Assembly (NCBI GenBank): GCA_944320595.1
Contig: CALUIB010000008.1
Span: 1 to 64,000 of the forward strand
Reading direction: 5' to 3'
Origin: an uncultured Muribaculaceae bacterium
GTDB lineage: Bacteria > Bacteroidota > Bacteroidia > Bacteroidales > Muribaculaceae
DNA: 64,000 bases
Below are positions 43,099 to 53,207 of the stretch, in pieces. Under the pieces are notes generated by a model. It had not been told where the DNA came from. It saw only the letters and a program-made list of their open reading frames with translations, and did not search any database. A program made the translations under genes and the position numbers. Numbering within the stretch: position 1 is the first letter of the stretch; each line of letters opens with the position of its first letter.

Positions 43099-44301
43099 TT
43101 ATTCTTTATCCTCTTCCTCGCCTTCAGGCTTCACAAAGTCTTCGGGACGCGCCACGGTCACCTTTATGCCCGGCGACAACTTGTTGATGCCCTCGGTGAC
43201 CACCATTTCGCCCGGCACAAGTCCGCGCTCCACCACCATGTTGTTGCCAAACTCGGCACTTACCTCTATGTAGCGGCGTTCCACCACCGAGTCGCGGCGC
43301 ATTACATATATATACGACGCACCTTTTTCCTGTATCAATGCCTTTTGCGGCACCACGGTGGCATTCTCCATCACATCGAGCAGCAGCCGCACCTTTGTGA
43401 ACTGTCCAGGCAGCAGCACATGGTTGGGGTTGGCCATCTCGGCACGTACCGAGAATGTACCGGTTTCGGGGTTCACCTGCGGCTCGGCAAAGTCCACAAG
43501 CCCCTTGTATGGGTACACGCTGTTATCGGCAAGCGTGATGGTTACGGTCGGCTGCCACGAGCGTGTAGTATCTTGCTGGCCGATGTTCACGTTGCGCTCC
43601 TTGCTGCGCAGGTAGTCGAGCGCGGTCATACTGAAGTCCACAAGCACTGTGTCGCTCTTAACGATAGTCGCAAGCAACGACTGCGCCCCGGTGCCGACGA
43701 GCGTACCAAGGTCAACGTGCCGCTCGCTGATGTGCCCCGAAATAGGCGACGTGACTATCGTGTAGCCAAGCTCCTGTTCGGCCTGGTCAAGGTCGGCCTG
43801 GCTCATGCCCACGCTTGCCACCGCCGTCTCATAGGCTGCAATCGCATTGTCAAGGTCGAGCTGGCTTGCAGCATTCTGCTCGTAAAGCGGGCGTATGCGT
43901 TCAAGGTCTCGCTCGGCTTTCCGCGCCGTGGCCTCGTCCTTCTTCAATTGCGCACGAGCCTTGTCGGCCTTTGCCCTATACTGGTCTTGGTTGATGACAA
44001 ACAGCACCTGCCCACGATTGACGTATGTCCCCTCCTCAAACTTCATCTGCTCAAGGAACCCTTCGACACGCGCACGCACCTCGACAAATTGCTGGGCCCT
44101 TATGCGCCCCACGTAATCGCCATATATCTCCACATCCTGCTTTGCGGCAGGCTCAACGCACACCACAGGATACTCGGGTTTAGGGGCCGGCTCGCGCGTC
44201 AGCACAAACCACACGACACCTATAACCGCTATCGCCGCTACAGTCACGATTATCTGCTTCTTCCTGAACTTCAAATCTTGCTTTGTCGGATAAAGTCTCA
44301 T
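43099..44301 (-). CDS. RND efflux periplasmic adaptor (membrane fusion protein)
   Basis: 400 residues. One N-terminal membrane helix (about 16-34) rather than a lipobox, a split lipoyl domain (VEVRARVEGFLEQMKFEEGTYV and later TIVTSPISGHISERHVDLGTLV), a coiled-coil hairpin of about 80 residues between them, a beta-barrel (VRAEMANPNHVLLPGQFTKVRL) and the membrane-proximal domain. The tail is strongly acidic. First gene of the operon. Confidence 0.94.
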   Translation of the reverse strand: MRLYPTKQDLKFRKKQIIVTVAAIAVIGVVWFVLTREPAPKPEYPVVCVEPAAKQDVEIYGDYVGRIRAQQFVEVRARVEGFLEQMKFEEGTYVNRGQVLFVINQDQYRAKADKARAQLKKDEATARKAERDLERIRPLYEQNAASQLDLDNAIAAYETAVASVGMSQADLDQAEQELGYTIVTSPISGHISERHVDLGTLVGTGAQSLLATIVKSDTVLVDFSMTALDYLRSKERNVNIGQQDTTRSWQPTVTITLADNSVYPYKGLVDFAEPQVNPETGTFSVRAEMANPNHVLLPGQFTKVRLLLDVMENATVVPQKALIQEKGASYIYVMRRDSVVERRYIEVSAEFGNNMVVERGLVPGEMVVTEGINKLSPGIKVTVARPEDFVKPEGEEEDKE

Positions 44302-44422
44302 CTTAGTTTAGTTTTTTTCATTAATGCAGCCTCGCTTGCAAGATGCTTTTTCGATAGGCCACCGTCAAGTTTTGTTTTGTAAAGTTATATACCAAAGGCT
44401 ACGTCCAAACCCTGCTTTCCCA

Positions 44423-44430
44423 CAAATATA
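44423..44430 (-). promoter_or_regulatory. Candidate -7 box of the RND operon
   Basis: TATATTTG on the minus strand about 120 bases before the adaptor ATG, without a clear -33 partner. No regulator gene lies next to the operon. The remainder of 44302-44689 shows no gene; a small GC-rich hairpin lies near 44648-44668. Confidence 0.35.
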
Positions 44431-44689
44431 GCATACCAAATCTTCAGCCTCATTCAGGGCAAAATTTGAACAAGCCCTCGAATCATTTCACACTACCCCA
44501 TGCCGCCGATCCCGGCGTTCTGGTTTCATTCTAATGAATGGTTTGCCAGCAAACACTGCTATAAACCGTTACAAAAGTAGCCATAACGGCCAAAACAAAG
44601 CCAATTTTACATATAAAATATGCTAATTGCACATTTTTTTTGATTTGCTGCCGCCAATGCAGCGGCACTTGTCACGTACACATATACAT

Positions 44690-44726
44690 AAAAAATGCCG
44701 TCGCCAATACAAGACTTGACAACGGC
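44690..44726 (-). terminator. Terminator downstream of rpmH
   Basis: Minus strand: 9-bp stem with two G-T pairs (44718-44726 with 44697-44705), 12-base loop, then a run of six T bases. Confidence 0.7.
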
Positions 44727-44806
44727 TTAATCGTTCACGTTCTCCACCAACCGCCCTAAAGGCAAAATCCGCTGCGTGGAAAGACGCATCGCTATCACTG
44801 CGAATA

Positions 44807-44962
44807 TTATTTGCTACCGATAGAATCGCTAACGGTAAGGCTGTAACGGCCTTTTGCACGGCGACGGGCAAGCACTTTGCGGCCGTCAGCTGTTTTCATT
44901 CTTTGGCGGAAGCCATGCTTGTTAACTCTCTTCCTGTTCGACGGTTGGTATGTTCTTTTCAT
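44807..44962 (-). CDS. rpmH: 50S ribosomal protein L34
   Basis: 51 residues, [18 protein letters not shown]... through [19 protein letters not shown]. This is the conserved L34 pattern (MKRTxQPSxRKRxxxHGFRxRM, then GRxVLxxRRxKGR) with a short C-terminal extension beyond the usual 44-47 residues. ATG at 44960-44962, TAA at 44807-44809. It has a consensus promoter and its own terminator, so it is transcribed alone here, divergent from efp; in many bacteria rpmH instead sits at the dnaA/rnpA locus. Confidence 0.97.
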   Translation of the reverse strand: MKRTYQPSNRKRVNKHGFRQRMKTADGRKVLARRRAKGRYSLTVSDSIGSK

Positions 44963-45006
44963 CGTTTTATATTTTTATTGTTTCTTTTATTTCAATTTTC
45001 GGTGTG

Positions 45007-45038
45007 CAAAAGTAGCTACTTTTTTTGAATTTACCAAA
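45007..45038 (-). promoter_or_regulatory. rpmH promoter
   Basis: Minus strand: TTTG (45035-45038), 20 bases, TACTTTTG (45007-45014). Exact consensus; leader of about 40 bases. Confidence 0.85.
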
Positions 45039-45064
45039 GCGTAGTCAGTTTTTTGCCCCTTTCT

Positions 45065-45095
45065 TTTGTGTTTTTTCCGATTTGCTGTAATTTTG
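45065..45095 (+). promoter_or_regulatory. efp promoter
   Basis: TTTG (45065-45068), 19 bases, TAATTTTG (45088-45095). Exact consensus; leader of about 30 bases to the ATG at 45133. Confidence 0.85.
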
Positions 45096-45132
45096 CAGCA
45101 CAAATCAGAATAACACTATTACATTAATTTAT

Positions 45133-45696
45133 ATGATTAACGCTCAAGACATCAAGAACGGAACTTGCATCCGCATGGATGGCAGACTTTACTTCTGCGT
45201 AGAATTCCTGCACGTTAAGCCAGGGAAAGGCAACACCTTCATGCGCACAAAACTCAAAGACGTGGTTGACGGCCGCGTGATAGAACGCCGTTTCAACATC
45301 GGCGAAAAGCTCGAAGACGTGCGCGTGGAACGCCGCCCCTACCAATACCTCTACCAAGAAGGTGGCGACGACATTTTCATGAACAACGAGACATTTGAAC
45401 AAATACCCATCGCTAAAGACCTCGTAACTGGCAGCGCATTCATGAAGGAAGGCGACACTGTGGAAGTGGTTTCCGACGCATCGACCGAAACCGTGCTTTA
45501 TGCCGAAATGCCGGTCAAGACCACACTGAAGGTGACCTATACCGAACCGGGCTTGAAAGGCGATACCGCCACCAACACCCTAAAGCCTGCAACCGTAGAA
45601 ACCGGTGCCACGGTGAAAGTTCCCCTCTTCATCAACGAAGGCGAACTCATCGAAGTTGACACTCGCGACGGTTCATACGTTGGCCGCGTAAAATAA
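45133..45696 (+). CDS. efp: Elongation factor P
   Basis: 187 residues, three beta-barrel domains: KOW-like domain I with the tip loop [10 protein letters not shown] (Lys32 corresponds to the modified Lys34 of E. coli), domain II, and the C-terminal OB domain ending with the signature [27 protein letters not shown] relieves ribosome stalling at proline runs. No EpmA/EpmB-type modification gene is seen in this window. Monocistronic. Confidence 0.97.
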   Translation: MINAQDIKNGTCIRMDGRLYFCVEFLHVKPGKGNTFMRTKLKDVVDGRVIERRFNIGEKLEDVRVERRPYQYLYQEGGDDIFMNNETFEQIPIAKDLVTGSAFMKEGDTVEVVSDASTETVLYAEMPVKTTLKVTYTEPGLKGDTATNTLKPATVETGATVKVPLFINEGELIEVDTRDGSYVGRVK

Positions 45697-45730
45697 CCCA
45701 CGCGCCACACATAATATACGCCATAACACA

Positions 45731-45768
45731 AGGGCTTGCACACTTCCTACCAAGTGGCAAGCCTTTTT
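45731..45768 (+). terminator. efp terminator
   Basis: Stem GGCTTGC (45733-45739) with GCAAGCC (45757-45763), extended by CACTT/AAGTG inside, then TTTTT. Confidence 0.8.
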
Positions 45769-45797
45769 CATATCCACCGTTTCCACAAAATTCGGTT

Positions 45798-45842
45798 ATA
45801 CCGTGCTGGAAGTGCTTTTTCACTGCGTTCCCAGCACGGTAT
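45798..45842. repeat. Long hairpin between efp and carB
   Basis: 12-bp stem ATACCGTGCTGG / CCAGCACGGTAT with a partly paired 21-base loop, lying between two terminators. No associated gene; purpose unknown. Confidence 0.5.
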
Positions 45843-45868
45843 AAACGAGCTCCGGCTGGCTGTTACAA

Positions 45869-45908
45869 AAAAAGTGCGGGAAAGCTATAAAGCTTTCCCG
45901 CACTTTTT
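45869..45908. terminator. carB terminator (bidirectional)
   Basis: 18-bp perfect stem (45869-45886 with 45891-45908), loop ATAA, A- and T-runs at the ends. Confidence 0.92.
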
Positions 45909-45923
45909 AATTATCAAATATTC

Positions 45924-48900
45924 TTAATACTCGCCCCATGCTTTTATCTCGATTTGGTCGAGAGTGAGGTCGCAGAAGGCATCGATGAATGCCGATGCAA
46001 GCCGGGCGTTGGTGAGCAACGGTATATTCAAATCGACTGCCGCGCGGCGTATCTTGTAGCCATTCGACAATTCCGTCGAGGACAGGTTCTTAGGAATGTT
46101 CACCACCATGTCGATTTGTTTCTTGTGCAGCATATCAAGAGCCTGCGGCTGCTTGTCACTCTCACTTGGCCAGTAAACGAGTATTGCAGGAATACCGTTG
46201 TCGGTAAGGAACTTGTGCGTTCCACCAGTTGCATAGAGGGTATAACCCTTGTCGTGCAACTTATGGGCTGCATCAAGCATATCCACCTTCTGCTTTGCAC
46301 CGCCTGTGCTAAGCAGCACACTCTTCTTCGGAATCTGCTGGCCCACCGAAAGCATGGCCTTCAGCAACGCTTCCGAGGTGTTTTCGCCAAGGCAGCCTAC
46401 CTCGCCGGTCGATGACATATCCACACCCAGCACCGGGTCGGCACCTTGCAGGCGCGAGAACGAGAATTGCGAAGCCTTGATGCCCACATAGTCGAGGTCG
46501 AATGCATTCTTGCCGGGCTTATCCACGGGGATGCCGAGCATCACCTTTGTGGCAAGGTCTATGAAATTAATCTTAAGCACCTTCGACACAAACGGGAAAC
46601 TGCGCGATGCACGCAAGTTGCATTCTATCACCTTGATATCGTTGTTCTTGGCAAGGTACTGTATGTTGAACGGGCCCGATATGTTCAGAGCCTTGGCTAT
46701 CTGGCTGCTTATCTTCTTGATGCGGCGGATAGTCTCCACATAAAGTTTTTGCGGCGGGAATTGAATAGTGGCATCACCAGAGTGCACTCCGGCAAACTCT
46801 ATATGCTCGGAAATGGCATACAGCTTTATTTCACCGTTCTGTGCCACGGCATCCCATTCTATTTCTTTCGCGTGTTGTATGAACGAGCTCACCACCACAG
46901 GGTGCTGTTTCGACACATTGGCCGCAAGCTTCAGGAACCGTTCAAGTTCCTCTTCATTTGAGCACACATTCATTGCCGCGCCCGAAAGCACGTATGACGG
47001 GCGAACAAGCACAGGATAACCCACCTCCTCGACAAACTCCTTGATGTCGGCAAGCGAGGTAAGTTCGCGCCAGCGCGGCTGGTCGATGCCCAGCGAGTCG
47101 AGCATTGACGAGAACTTGTGGCGGTCCTCGGCGTTGTCGATGCTGGTCGCACTTGTTCCCAGTATGTTCACTTTCTCGGCATCGAGGCGAGTGGCAAGGT
47201 TATTTGGGATTTGGCCACCGGTCGATAGTATCACGCCATGCGGTTGCTCAAGCTCGATGATGTCCATCACGCGCTCGAATGTCAACTCGTCGAAGTAAAG
47301 GCGGTCGCACATATCATAGTCGGTCGATACCGTCTCGGGGTTGTAATTTATCATTACGCTGCGCCAGCCCTCCTTCTTCACCGTCATCAGGGCATTGACG
47401 CTGCACCAGTCAAACTCCACCGAGCTGCCTATGCGGTATGCCCCCGAGCCAAGCACGATTATCGAACGATGGTCGTGCAGGTATGCCACATCGTTTTCGT
47501 TGCCGTTGTAGGTCAAGTACAAGTAATTGGTCTGGGCCGGATATTCGGCTGCCAGCGTGTCGATTTGTTTCACACACGGCACTATGCCAAGCCCCTGCCG
47601 CAAATGGCGCACGTCAAGGTTGGCCTTTTCGGCATCGCCCATCCGTTCCTTCAGCACCGCACGTGCTATCTGGAAGTCAGAGAACCCTTCACGCTTGGCC
47701 TGCCGCAGCAAGTCGGCTGGCAACTCGCCAAGTTCATTGCACTTTTCCAATTCAAGTGCGGTGTTCACTATATTCTGCAACTTATACAGGAACCACTTGT
47801 CGATTTTTGTCAGCTCGTGTATTTGGTCAACCGTATATCCCTCGCGGAACGCACTTTCTATTACGAAAATTCGCTTGTCGGTGGGCTCCTTGAGAGCCTT
47901 TTCGAGGTCGGCCACCTTTGTACGCTTGTTTTCAATGAAACCGTGCATACCCTGGCCTATCATACGCAAGCCCTTCTGTATCACCTCCTCGAAGGTGCGG
48001 CCTATGGCCATCACCTCCCCTACCGACTTCATCGACGAGCCAATTTCGCGCTTTACACCGTGGAATTTGCCAAGGTCCCAGCGCGGAATCTTGCACACTA
48101 TGTAATCGAGTGCAGGCTCGAAGAAAGCCGACGTGACCTTAGTCACTGAATTTTTAAGTTCAAAAAGCCCGTAACCAAGTCCGAGCTTTGCCGCCACAAA
48201 GGCAAGCGGATAGCCGGTGGCCTTTGATGCCAGGGCCGAACTGCGGCTCAAGCGGGCATTCACCTCTATCACGCGATAATCCATCGAGCGCGGGTCGTAG
48301 GCATACTGCACGTTGCACTCGCCCACAATCCCTATGTGGCGTATTATCTTTATGGCCAGTTCTCGCAACAGGTGGTAATCGGCATTGGAAAGCGTCTGCG
48401 ACGGGGCCACCACGATGCTTTCGCCGGTGTGTATGCCCAGTGGGTCGAAGTTTTCCATGTTGCACACCGTTATGCAGTTGTCGTAGCGGTCGCGCACCAC
48501 TTCATATTCTATTTCCTTCCACCCCTTCAGCGATTTCTCCACAAGCACTTGCGGCGAGAACGACAGCGCCTTCTCCACAAGCGAGCGCAGCTGCTCCTCG
48601 TCGTCGCAAAAGCCGCTGCCAAGTCCGCCGAGCGCGTATGCGGCACGCACTATCACCGGATAGCCAAGCTCGGCAGCCGCCGCAACGGCATCATCGATGC
48701 TCTCCACAGCTTCGCTCTTTATGGTTTTAACGCCTATTTGGTCAAGCTTCTTTACAAATAATTCCCGGTCCTCGGTGTCCATTATGGCCTGCACCGGGGT
48801 GCCAAGCACCTGCACTCCATACTTCTCAAGCACACCACTTTCATACAGCTTTACGCCGCAGTTCAGCGCAGTTTGTCCGCCAAACGACAGCAATATGCCC

Positions 48901-49148
48901 TGCGGACGCTCCTTGGCAATGACTTTCTCCACGAAATATGGCGTTACAGGCAAGAAGTATATCTTGTCGGCAAATTCGTCCGAAGTCTGCACCGTGGCAA
49001 TATTCGGATTTATCAACACGGTCTCTATAGATTCCTCTTTTAGCGCCTTCAGTGCCTGCGAACCCGAATAGTCGAATTCGCCGGCTTCACCTATCTTCAA
49101 TGCTCCAGAACCGAGCAGCAAGACTTTCTTAATTTCTCCCTTTTCCAT
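45924..49148 (-). CDS. carB: Carbamoyl-phosphate synthase, large subunit
   Basis: 1074 residues from MEKGEIKK (a start three codons earlier is possible). Two homologous ATP-grasp halves: the first begins KVLLLGSGALKIGEAGEFDYSG with NARLSRSSALASKATG, the second begins IIVLGSGAYRIGSSVEFDWC with NLRASRSFPFVSKV. The C-terminal MGS-like allosteric domain (about 935-1074) has YATGGTHKFL. With CarA it makes carbamoyl phosphate for arginine and pyrimidines. Confidence 0.97.
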   Translation of the reverse strand: MEKGEIKKVLLLGSGALKIGEAGEFDYSGSQALKALKEESIETVLINPNIATVQTSDEFADKIYFLPVTPYFVEKVIAKERPQGILLSFGGQTALNCGVKLYESGVLEKYGVQVLGTPVQAIMDTEDRELFVKKLDQIGVKTIKSEAVESIDDAVAAAAELGYPVIVRAAYALGGLGSGFCDDEEQLRSLVEKALSFSPQVLVEKSLKGWKEIEYEVVRDRYDNCITVCNMENFDPLGIHTGESIVVAPSQTLSNADYHLLRELAIKIIRHIGIVGECNVQYAYDPRSMDYRVIEVNARLSRSSALASKATGYPLAFVAAKLGLGYGLFELKNSVTKVTSAFFEPALDYIVCKIPRWDLGKFHGVKREIGSSMKSVGEVMAIGRTFEEVIQKGLRMIGQGMHGFIENKRTKVADLEKALKEPTDKRIFVIESAFREGYTVDQIHELTKIDKWFLYKLQNIVNTALELEKCNELGELPADLLRQAKREGFSDFQIARAVLKERMGDAEKANLDVRHLRQGLGIVPCVKQIDTLAAEYPAQTNYLYLTYNGNENDVAYLHDHRSIIVLGSGAYRIGSSVEFDWCSVNALMTVKKEGWRSVMINYNPETVSTDYDMCDRLYFDELTFERVMDIIELEQPHGVILSTGGQIPNNLATRLDAEKVNILGTSATSIDNAEDRHKFSSMLDSLGIDQPRWRELTSLADIKEFVEEVGYPVLVRPSYVLSGAAMNVCSNEEELERFLKLAANVSKQHPVVVSSFIQHAKEIEWDAVAQNGEIKLYAISEHIEFAGVHSGDATIQFPPQKLYVETIRRIKKISSQIAKALNISGPFNIQYLAKNNDIKVIECNLRASRSFPFVSKVLKINFIDLATKVMLGIPVDKPGKNAFDLDYVGIKASQFSFSRLQGADPVLGVDMSSTGEVGCLGENTSEALLKAMLSVGQQIPKKSVLLSTGGAKQKVDMLDAAHKLHDKGYTLYATGGTHKFLTDNGIPAILVYWPSESDKQPQALDMLHKKQIDMVVNIPKNLSSTELSNGYKIRRAAVDLNIPLLTNARLASAFIDAFCDLTLDQIEIKAWGEY

Positions 49149-49169
49149 AAAAATCACACACCTTTTGCG

Positions 49170-50240
49170 CTAAAGCAGGTTAATAAAATCATCAAAAATA
49201 AATTCGGTATCGGTGGGACCGCCACACGCCTCGGGGTGGAACTGGGCCGAGAAGAAAGGTTTCGTCTTGTGACGGATTCCCTCGTTGGTATTGTCGTTCA
49301 TGTTTATGAACAGTGGTTCCCAGTCGCTGCCAAGCGTGGCCGTATCGACGGCAAAGCCGTGGTTTTGCGATGTCACGTAGCACTGCGTAGTGCCTATTTT
49401 CATCACCGGCTGGTTTTGGCTGCGGTGGCCATATTTCAGCTTATACACTCTTGCTCCGGCAGCCTTCGACAGTAGCTGGTTGCCCATGCAGATGCCGCAT
49501 ATAGGCTTGTCTTGCATTATGGCGCGGCGCAGGTTCTCCACAGTTTCCTCGGCGAAATCGGGGTTGCCGGGACCGTTTGAAATAAACAGGCCGTCATACA
49601 CTAATTGAGAGAAATCATAATTCCATGGCACCCTCACCACCTTCACTCCGCGGCGCACAAGGCAGCGGATTATGTTGTACTTCACGCCGCAATCCACCAG
49701 CACCACGGTCTTGTCACCTTTACCGTACTCCATTACCTCTTTGCAGCTCACACGTGCCACAAGGTTTTCCTGATTAGGGTCGTGGAAGTCGATGTCGCCG
49801 CATCCTTCCACCACAATCTTGCCCAGCATCGAACCTTTCTCGCGCAGCCGCTTGGTGAGCGCACGGGTGTCTATTCCATAAACCCCCACCACATTTTCGT
49901 CGCGCAACCATTCGCTCAGGCTGCGGCTTGCCTGCCAGTGGCTGTAATCCCACGAATAATCCTGGCAGATGATTGCCTCGCAATGGATTTTGTCGCTTTC
50001 AAAGTAAGTATCGGCCACATTGTCTTCGCTCCGTGGCGGCACGCCATAATTACCCAGCATCGGATAGGTTGTCACCAATATCTGTCCGCTGTAAGACGGG
50101 TCGGTAAGGCTCTCGGGATAGCCGGTCATTGCCGTGCTGAAAACCACCTCGCCCGCACACGGCTTTCCGCTCCCGAACGAAAATCCCTCGAAAGTGGTGC
50201 CGTCTTCCAATGTAAGAACTGCTTTCTTTGTTTCTTGCAT
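49170..50240 (-). CDS. carA: Carbamoyl-phosphate synthase, small (glutaminase) subunit
   Basis: 356 residues. The N-terminal CPSase domain (LTLEDGTTFEGFSFG, GVYGIDTRALTKRLR) is followed by a class I glutamine amidotransferase domain with nucleophile Cys in PICGICMGNQLL and the His/Glu pair in QFHPEACGG. It supplies ammonia to CarB. carA and carB are adjacent with a short gap, forming one operon. Confidence 0.96.
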   Translation of the reverse strand: MQETKKAVLTLEDGTTFEGFSFGSGKPCAGEVVFSTAMTGYPESLTDPSYSGQILVTTYPMLGNYGVPPRSEDNVADTYFESDKIHCEAIICQDYSWDYSHWQASRSLSEWLRDENVVGVYGIDTRALTKRLREKGSMLGKIVVEGCGDIDFHDPNQENLVARVSCKEVMEYGKGDKTVVLVDCGVKYNIIRCLVRRGVKVVRVPWNYDFSQLVYDGLFISNGPGNPDFAEETVENLRRAIMQDKPICGICMGNQLLSKAAGARVYKLKYGHRSQNQPVMKIGTTQCYVTSQNHGFAVDTATLGSDWEPLFINMNDNTNEGIRHKTKPFFSAQFHPEACGGPTDTEFIFDDFINLL

Positions 50241-50296
50241 AGTGTACGATAGATGAATATTTGAATATGCCGGTTTTCACCATCGTAAAAACCATG

Positions 50297-50327
50297 CAAA
50301 GTTAAGCATTTTACGGCACTTCCACAA
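50297..50327 (-). promoter_or_regulatory. carAB promoter
   Basis: Minus strand: TTG, 20 bases, TAACTTTG (50297-50304), about 57 bases before the carA ATG. The remaining gap to clpB (50328-50542) contains a small GGCATA-A-TATGCC palindrome at 50412-50424 and no gene; no CIRCE element was seen. Confidence 0.6.
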
Positions 50328-50542
50328 CCTATTATTTGCCATTTGGGACAACAGCCCGCATAATTCGTGACATATCTGACATGACAACACACCGCCTGCA
50401 CTGCACATTGTGGCATAATATGCCGCACACAGTGCCTGTGGTATGAATATTGCAAATCTCATAACGGAAATTGAAAGCTAAATAAAGACGGAAGGAAAGT
50501 TACATTCCAACCCTTTTGAAAACAAATTAAAAATATACAATT

Positions 50543-53131
50543 ATGAATTTCAACAATTTCACTATCAAATCACAAGAGGCTATCCAGAAAGCAGTGGAGA
50601 TAGCAAGGCGCAGTGGCAACCAAGCCATCGAGCCTGCACACTTGCTGAAGGGTATCCTCAGCGAAGGCGGATCGGTGATTAAGTTCATTTTCCAGAAATT
50701 GTCGATTAACGAATCTTTCGTGGAGCAACAGCTCGATCAGGAGATTTCGACTTTCCCGAAGGTGGCCAACGCCGAGCCTTACCTGAGCAACGCCGCCAAT
50801 GAAGCCCTCGACAAGGCTTACGACTGTGCCAAGAAACGGGGCGACGAGTATGTGACGCTTGAAACTATGCTCGTGGGCATATTGCAGGGCAACAACCCTG
50901 TGGCAACAATGCTGAAAGACGCAGGCATGAACGAGAAGGAGTTGTCGGCGGCCATCGACGAACTGCGCAAGGGCAAGAAAGCCACCGAGCAGAGTGCCGA
51001 AGACCAGTATAACGCCTTGAGCAAGTATGCCATCAACCTCAACGAACGCGCCCGCCAGGGCAAACTCGACCCTGTGATTGGTCGTGACGACGAAATTCGG
51101 CGTGTACTGCAAATCCTTAGCCGCCGAACCAAGAATAACCCAATGCTGATAGGTGAACCGGGCGTGGGCAAGACGGCCATAGCCGAGGGCTTGGCGCAGC
51201 GTATCGTGCGGGGCGACGTGCCCGAAAACTTGAAACGCAAGCAGGTGTTCTCGCTCGACATGGGTGCACTCGTGGCCGGGGCAAAATACAAGGGAGAATT
51301 TGAAGAGCGGCTGAAGGCCATCGTCAACGAGGTGATACAGTCCGACGGCGACATCATCCTTTTCATCGACGAAATCCACACCCTCGTGGGTGCAGGAAAG
51401 GGCGAGGGCGCAATGGACGCTGCCAACATATTGAAACCGGCACTCGCCCGTGGAGAACTGCGCAGCATCGGCGCGACCACCCTCGACGAATACCAAAAGT
51501 ATTTCGAGAAAGACAAGGCTCTTGAACGCCGGTTCCAAATAGTGATGATAGACGAACCCGACGAGGAGAGTGCAATTGCAATCCTGCGTGGGTTGAAAGA
51601 GCGTTACGAGAACCACCACAAGGTGCGTATCCGCGACGAGGCGATTATCGCCGCCGTGCAACTTTCAGAGCGTTATATCACCGACCGTTTCCTGCCCGAC
51701 AAGGCTATCGACCTTATCGACGAGGCCGCTGCGAAACTGCGTCTCGAAATCGACTCGGTACCACAGGTAATCGATGAAATAAGGCGCAAAATCTCGCAGC
51801 TCGAAATAGAGCGCGAGGCCATCAAGCGCGAGGGCGACAGCGAGCAGATAAAGCACATCGAAAAGGAACTTGCCGAACTGCACGAGGAGGAGAGCGACTA
51901 CACCGCCAAGTGGAAGGCCGAAAAGGAGCTCATCAACAAAATACAGCAAAACAAGATTGACATAGAGCAACTTAACTTCGAGGCTCAACGTGCCGAGCGC
52001 GAAGGCGACTACGCCCGTGTGGCCGAAATACGTTACTCCAAGATAAAACAGAAGGAGGACGAAAACAAGGCCATACAAGAAAAGCTAAAAACCATGCAAG
52101 GCGACAAGGCTTTGATAAAGGAGGAGGTTGATGCCGAAGACATCGCAGGCGTGGTTTCACGCTGGACGGGAATACCGGTGATGAAGATGGTGCAGAGCGA
52201 AAAAGACAAATTGCTGCACCTCGAAGACGAGCTGCACAAGCGCGTCATAGGCCAGCAAGATGCCATCACGGCAATTGCCGATGCCGTAAGACGCAGCCGA
52301 GCCGGCCTTAACGACCCGCGCCGACCCATAGGCTCGTTCATATTCCTCGGCACCACGGGTGTGGGCAAAACCGAGCTAGCAAAGGCCCTGGCCGAATACT
52401 TGTTTGACAACGAGAACATGATGACGCGTATCGACATGAGCGAATATCAGGAGAAACACACCGTGTCGAGACTGGTAGGAGCACCTCCGGGATACGTGGG
52501 ATACGAAGAGGGCGGACAGCTCACCGAGGCCGTAAGGCGCAAGCCTTATTCGGTAGTGCTTTTCGATGAAATCGAGAAGGCTCACCCCGATGTGTTCAAC
52601 ATACTGTTGCAAGTACTTGATGACGGGCGGCTTACCGACAACAAGGGCCGCTTGGTGAACTTCAAGAACACCATCATCATCATGACTTCCAACATGGGGT
52701 CGGACATAATCCGCGAGCGAATGTCGAAACTCACCGATGCCAACCGCGACCAGGTGATTGAAAGCACCAAGAACGAAGTGCTGGAACTGCTCAAGCAGCG
52801 CATACGCCCCGAGTTCTTGAACCGTATCGACGAGATTATAATGTTCACGCCGCTTACCGAGAGCGAGATAAAGCAAATCGTCAAGCTGCAAATCGATGGA
52901 GTAAGCCGCATGCTCGAAAAGAACGGCGTACACCTCGAAGTAACCGACAAGTGTCTCGACTTCCTTGCACAGGAAGGCTACGACCCCGAGTTTGGCGCAC
53001 GCCCTGTGAAACGTGTCATCCACAAGATGATACTCAACCAGTTGTCGAAAGACATTCTGGCGCAACGGGTCAACCGCGACAAGCCCATCATAATCGACTA
53101 CGACGGCTCACAATTGGTATTCAAGAACTAA
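50543..53131 (+). CDS. clpB: ClpB-type AAA+ disaggregase
   Basis: 862 residues: Clp N-terminal double repeat (about 1-145), AAA-1 with Walker [15 protein letters not shown] and Walker [16 protein letters not shown], the long coiled-coil middle domain (about 410-530) that separates ClpB from ClpA/C, AAA-2 with [17 protein letters not shown] and [14 protein letters not shown], and the small D2 domain. It resolubilises protein aggregates with DnaK. No ClpP-binding IGF-type loop is expected in ClpB. Monocistronic, ending at a bidirectional terminator. Confidence 0.97.
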   Translation: MNFNNFTIKSQEAIQKAVEIARRSGNQAIEPAHLLKGILSEGGSVIKFIFQKLSINESFVEQQLDQEISTFPKVANAEPYLSNAANEALDKAYDCAKKRGDEYVTLETMLVGILQGNNPVATMLKDAGMNEKELSAAIDELRKGKKATEQSAEDQYNALSKYAINLNERARQGKLDPVIGRDDEIRRVLQILSRRTKNNPMLIGEPGVGKTAIAEGLAQRIVRGDVPENLKRKQVFSLDMGALVAGAKYKGEFEERLKAIVNEVIQSDGDIILFIDEIHTLVGAGKGEGAMDAANILKPALARGELRSIGATTLDEYQKYFEKDKALERRFQIVMIDEPDEESAIAILRGLKERYENHHKVRIRDEAIIAAVQLSERYITDRFLPDKAIDLIDEAAAKLRLEIDSVPQVIDEIRRKISQLEIEREAIKREGDSEQIKHIEKELAELHEEESDYTAKWKAEKELINKIQQNKIDIEQLNFEAQRAEREGDYARVAEIRYSKIKQKEDENKAIQEKLKTMQGDKALIKEEVDAEDIAGVVSRWTGIPVMKMVQSEKDKLLHLEDELHKRVIGQQDAITAIADAVRRSRAGLNDPRRPIGSFIFLGTTGVGKTELAKALAEYLFDNENMMTRIDMSEYQEKHTVSRLVGAPPGYVGYEEGGQLTEAVRRKPYSVVLFDEIEKAHPDVFNILLQVLDDGRLTDNKGRLVNFKNTIIIMTSNMGSDIIRERMSKLTDANRDQVIESTKNEVLELLKQRIRPEFLNRIDEIIMFTPLTESEIKQIVKLQIDGVSRMLEKNGVHLEVTDKCLDFLAQEGYDPEFGARPVKRVIHKMILNQLSKDILAQRVNRDKPIIIDYDGSQLVFKN

Positions 53132-53152
53132 AGCCTAAACAACGCCACATAG

Positions 53153-53192
53153 AAAAATCCCGACAAGGTTCAACAACCCTGCCGGGATTTTT
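53153..53192. terminator. Bidirectional terminator
   Basis: Stem AAAAATCCCG...CGGGATTTTT with an inner CAAGG/CCCTG pairing, between convergent clpB and the glycosyltransferase gene. Confidence 0.88.
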
Positions 53193-53207
53193 TTGCGTTT
53201 GTTAAAC

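Noticed and set aside
42961-44382. 473-codon plus-strand frame
   Set aside because: Antisense to the RND adaptor and the transporter start; composition is His/Arg/Leu-rich without motifs.
44302-44806. TetR or MarR regulator gene for the efflux operon
   Set aside because: No frame of sufficient length or motif; the stretch is AT-rich leader plus the rpmH terminator.
50328-50542. CIRCE or other heat-shock operator before clpB
   Set aside because: No TTAGCACTC-N9-GAGTGCTAA or similar; only a short GGCATA-type palindrome is present.
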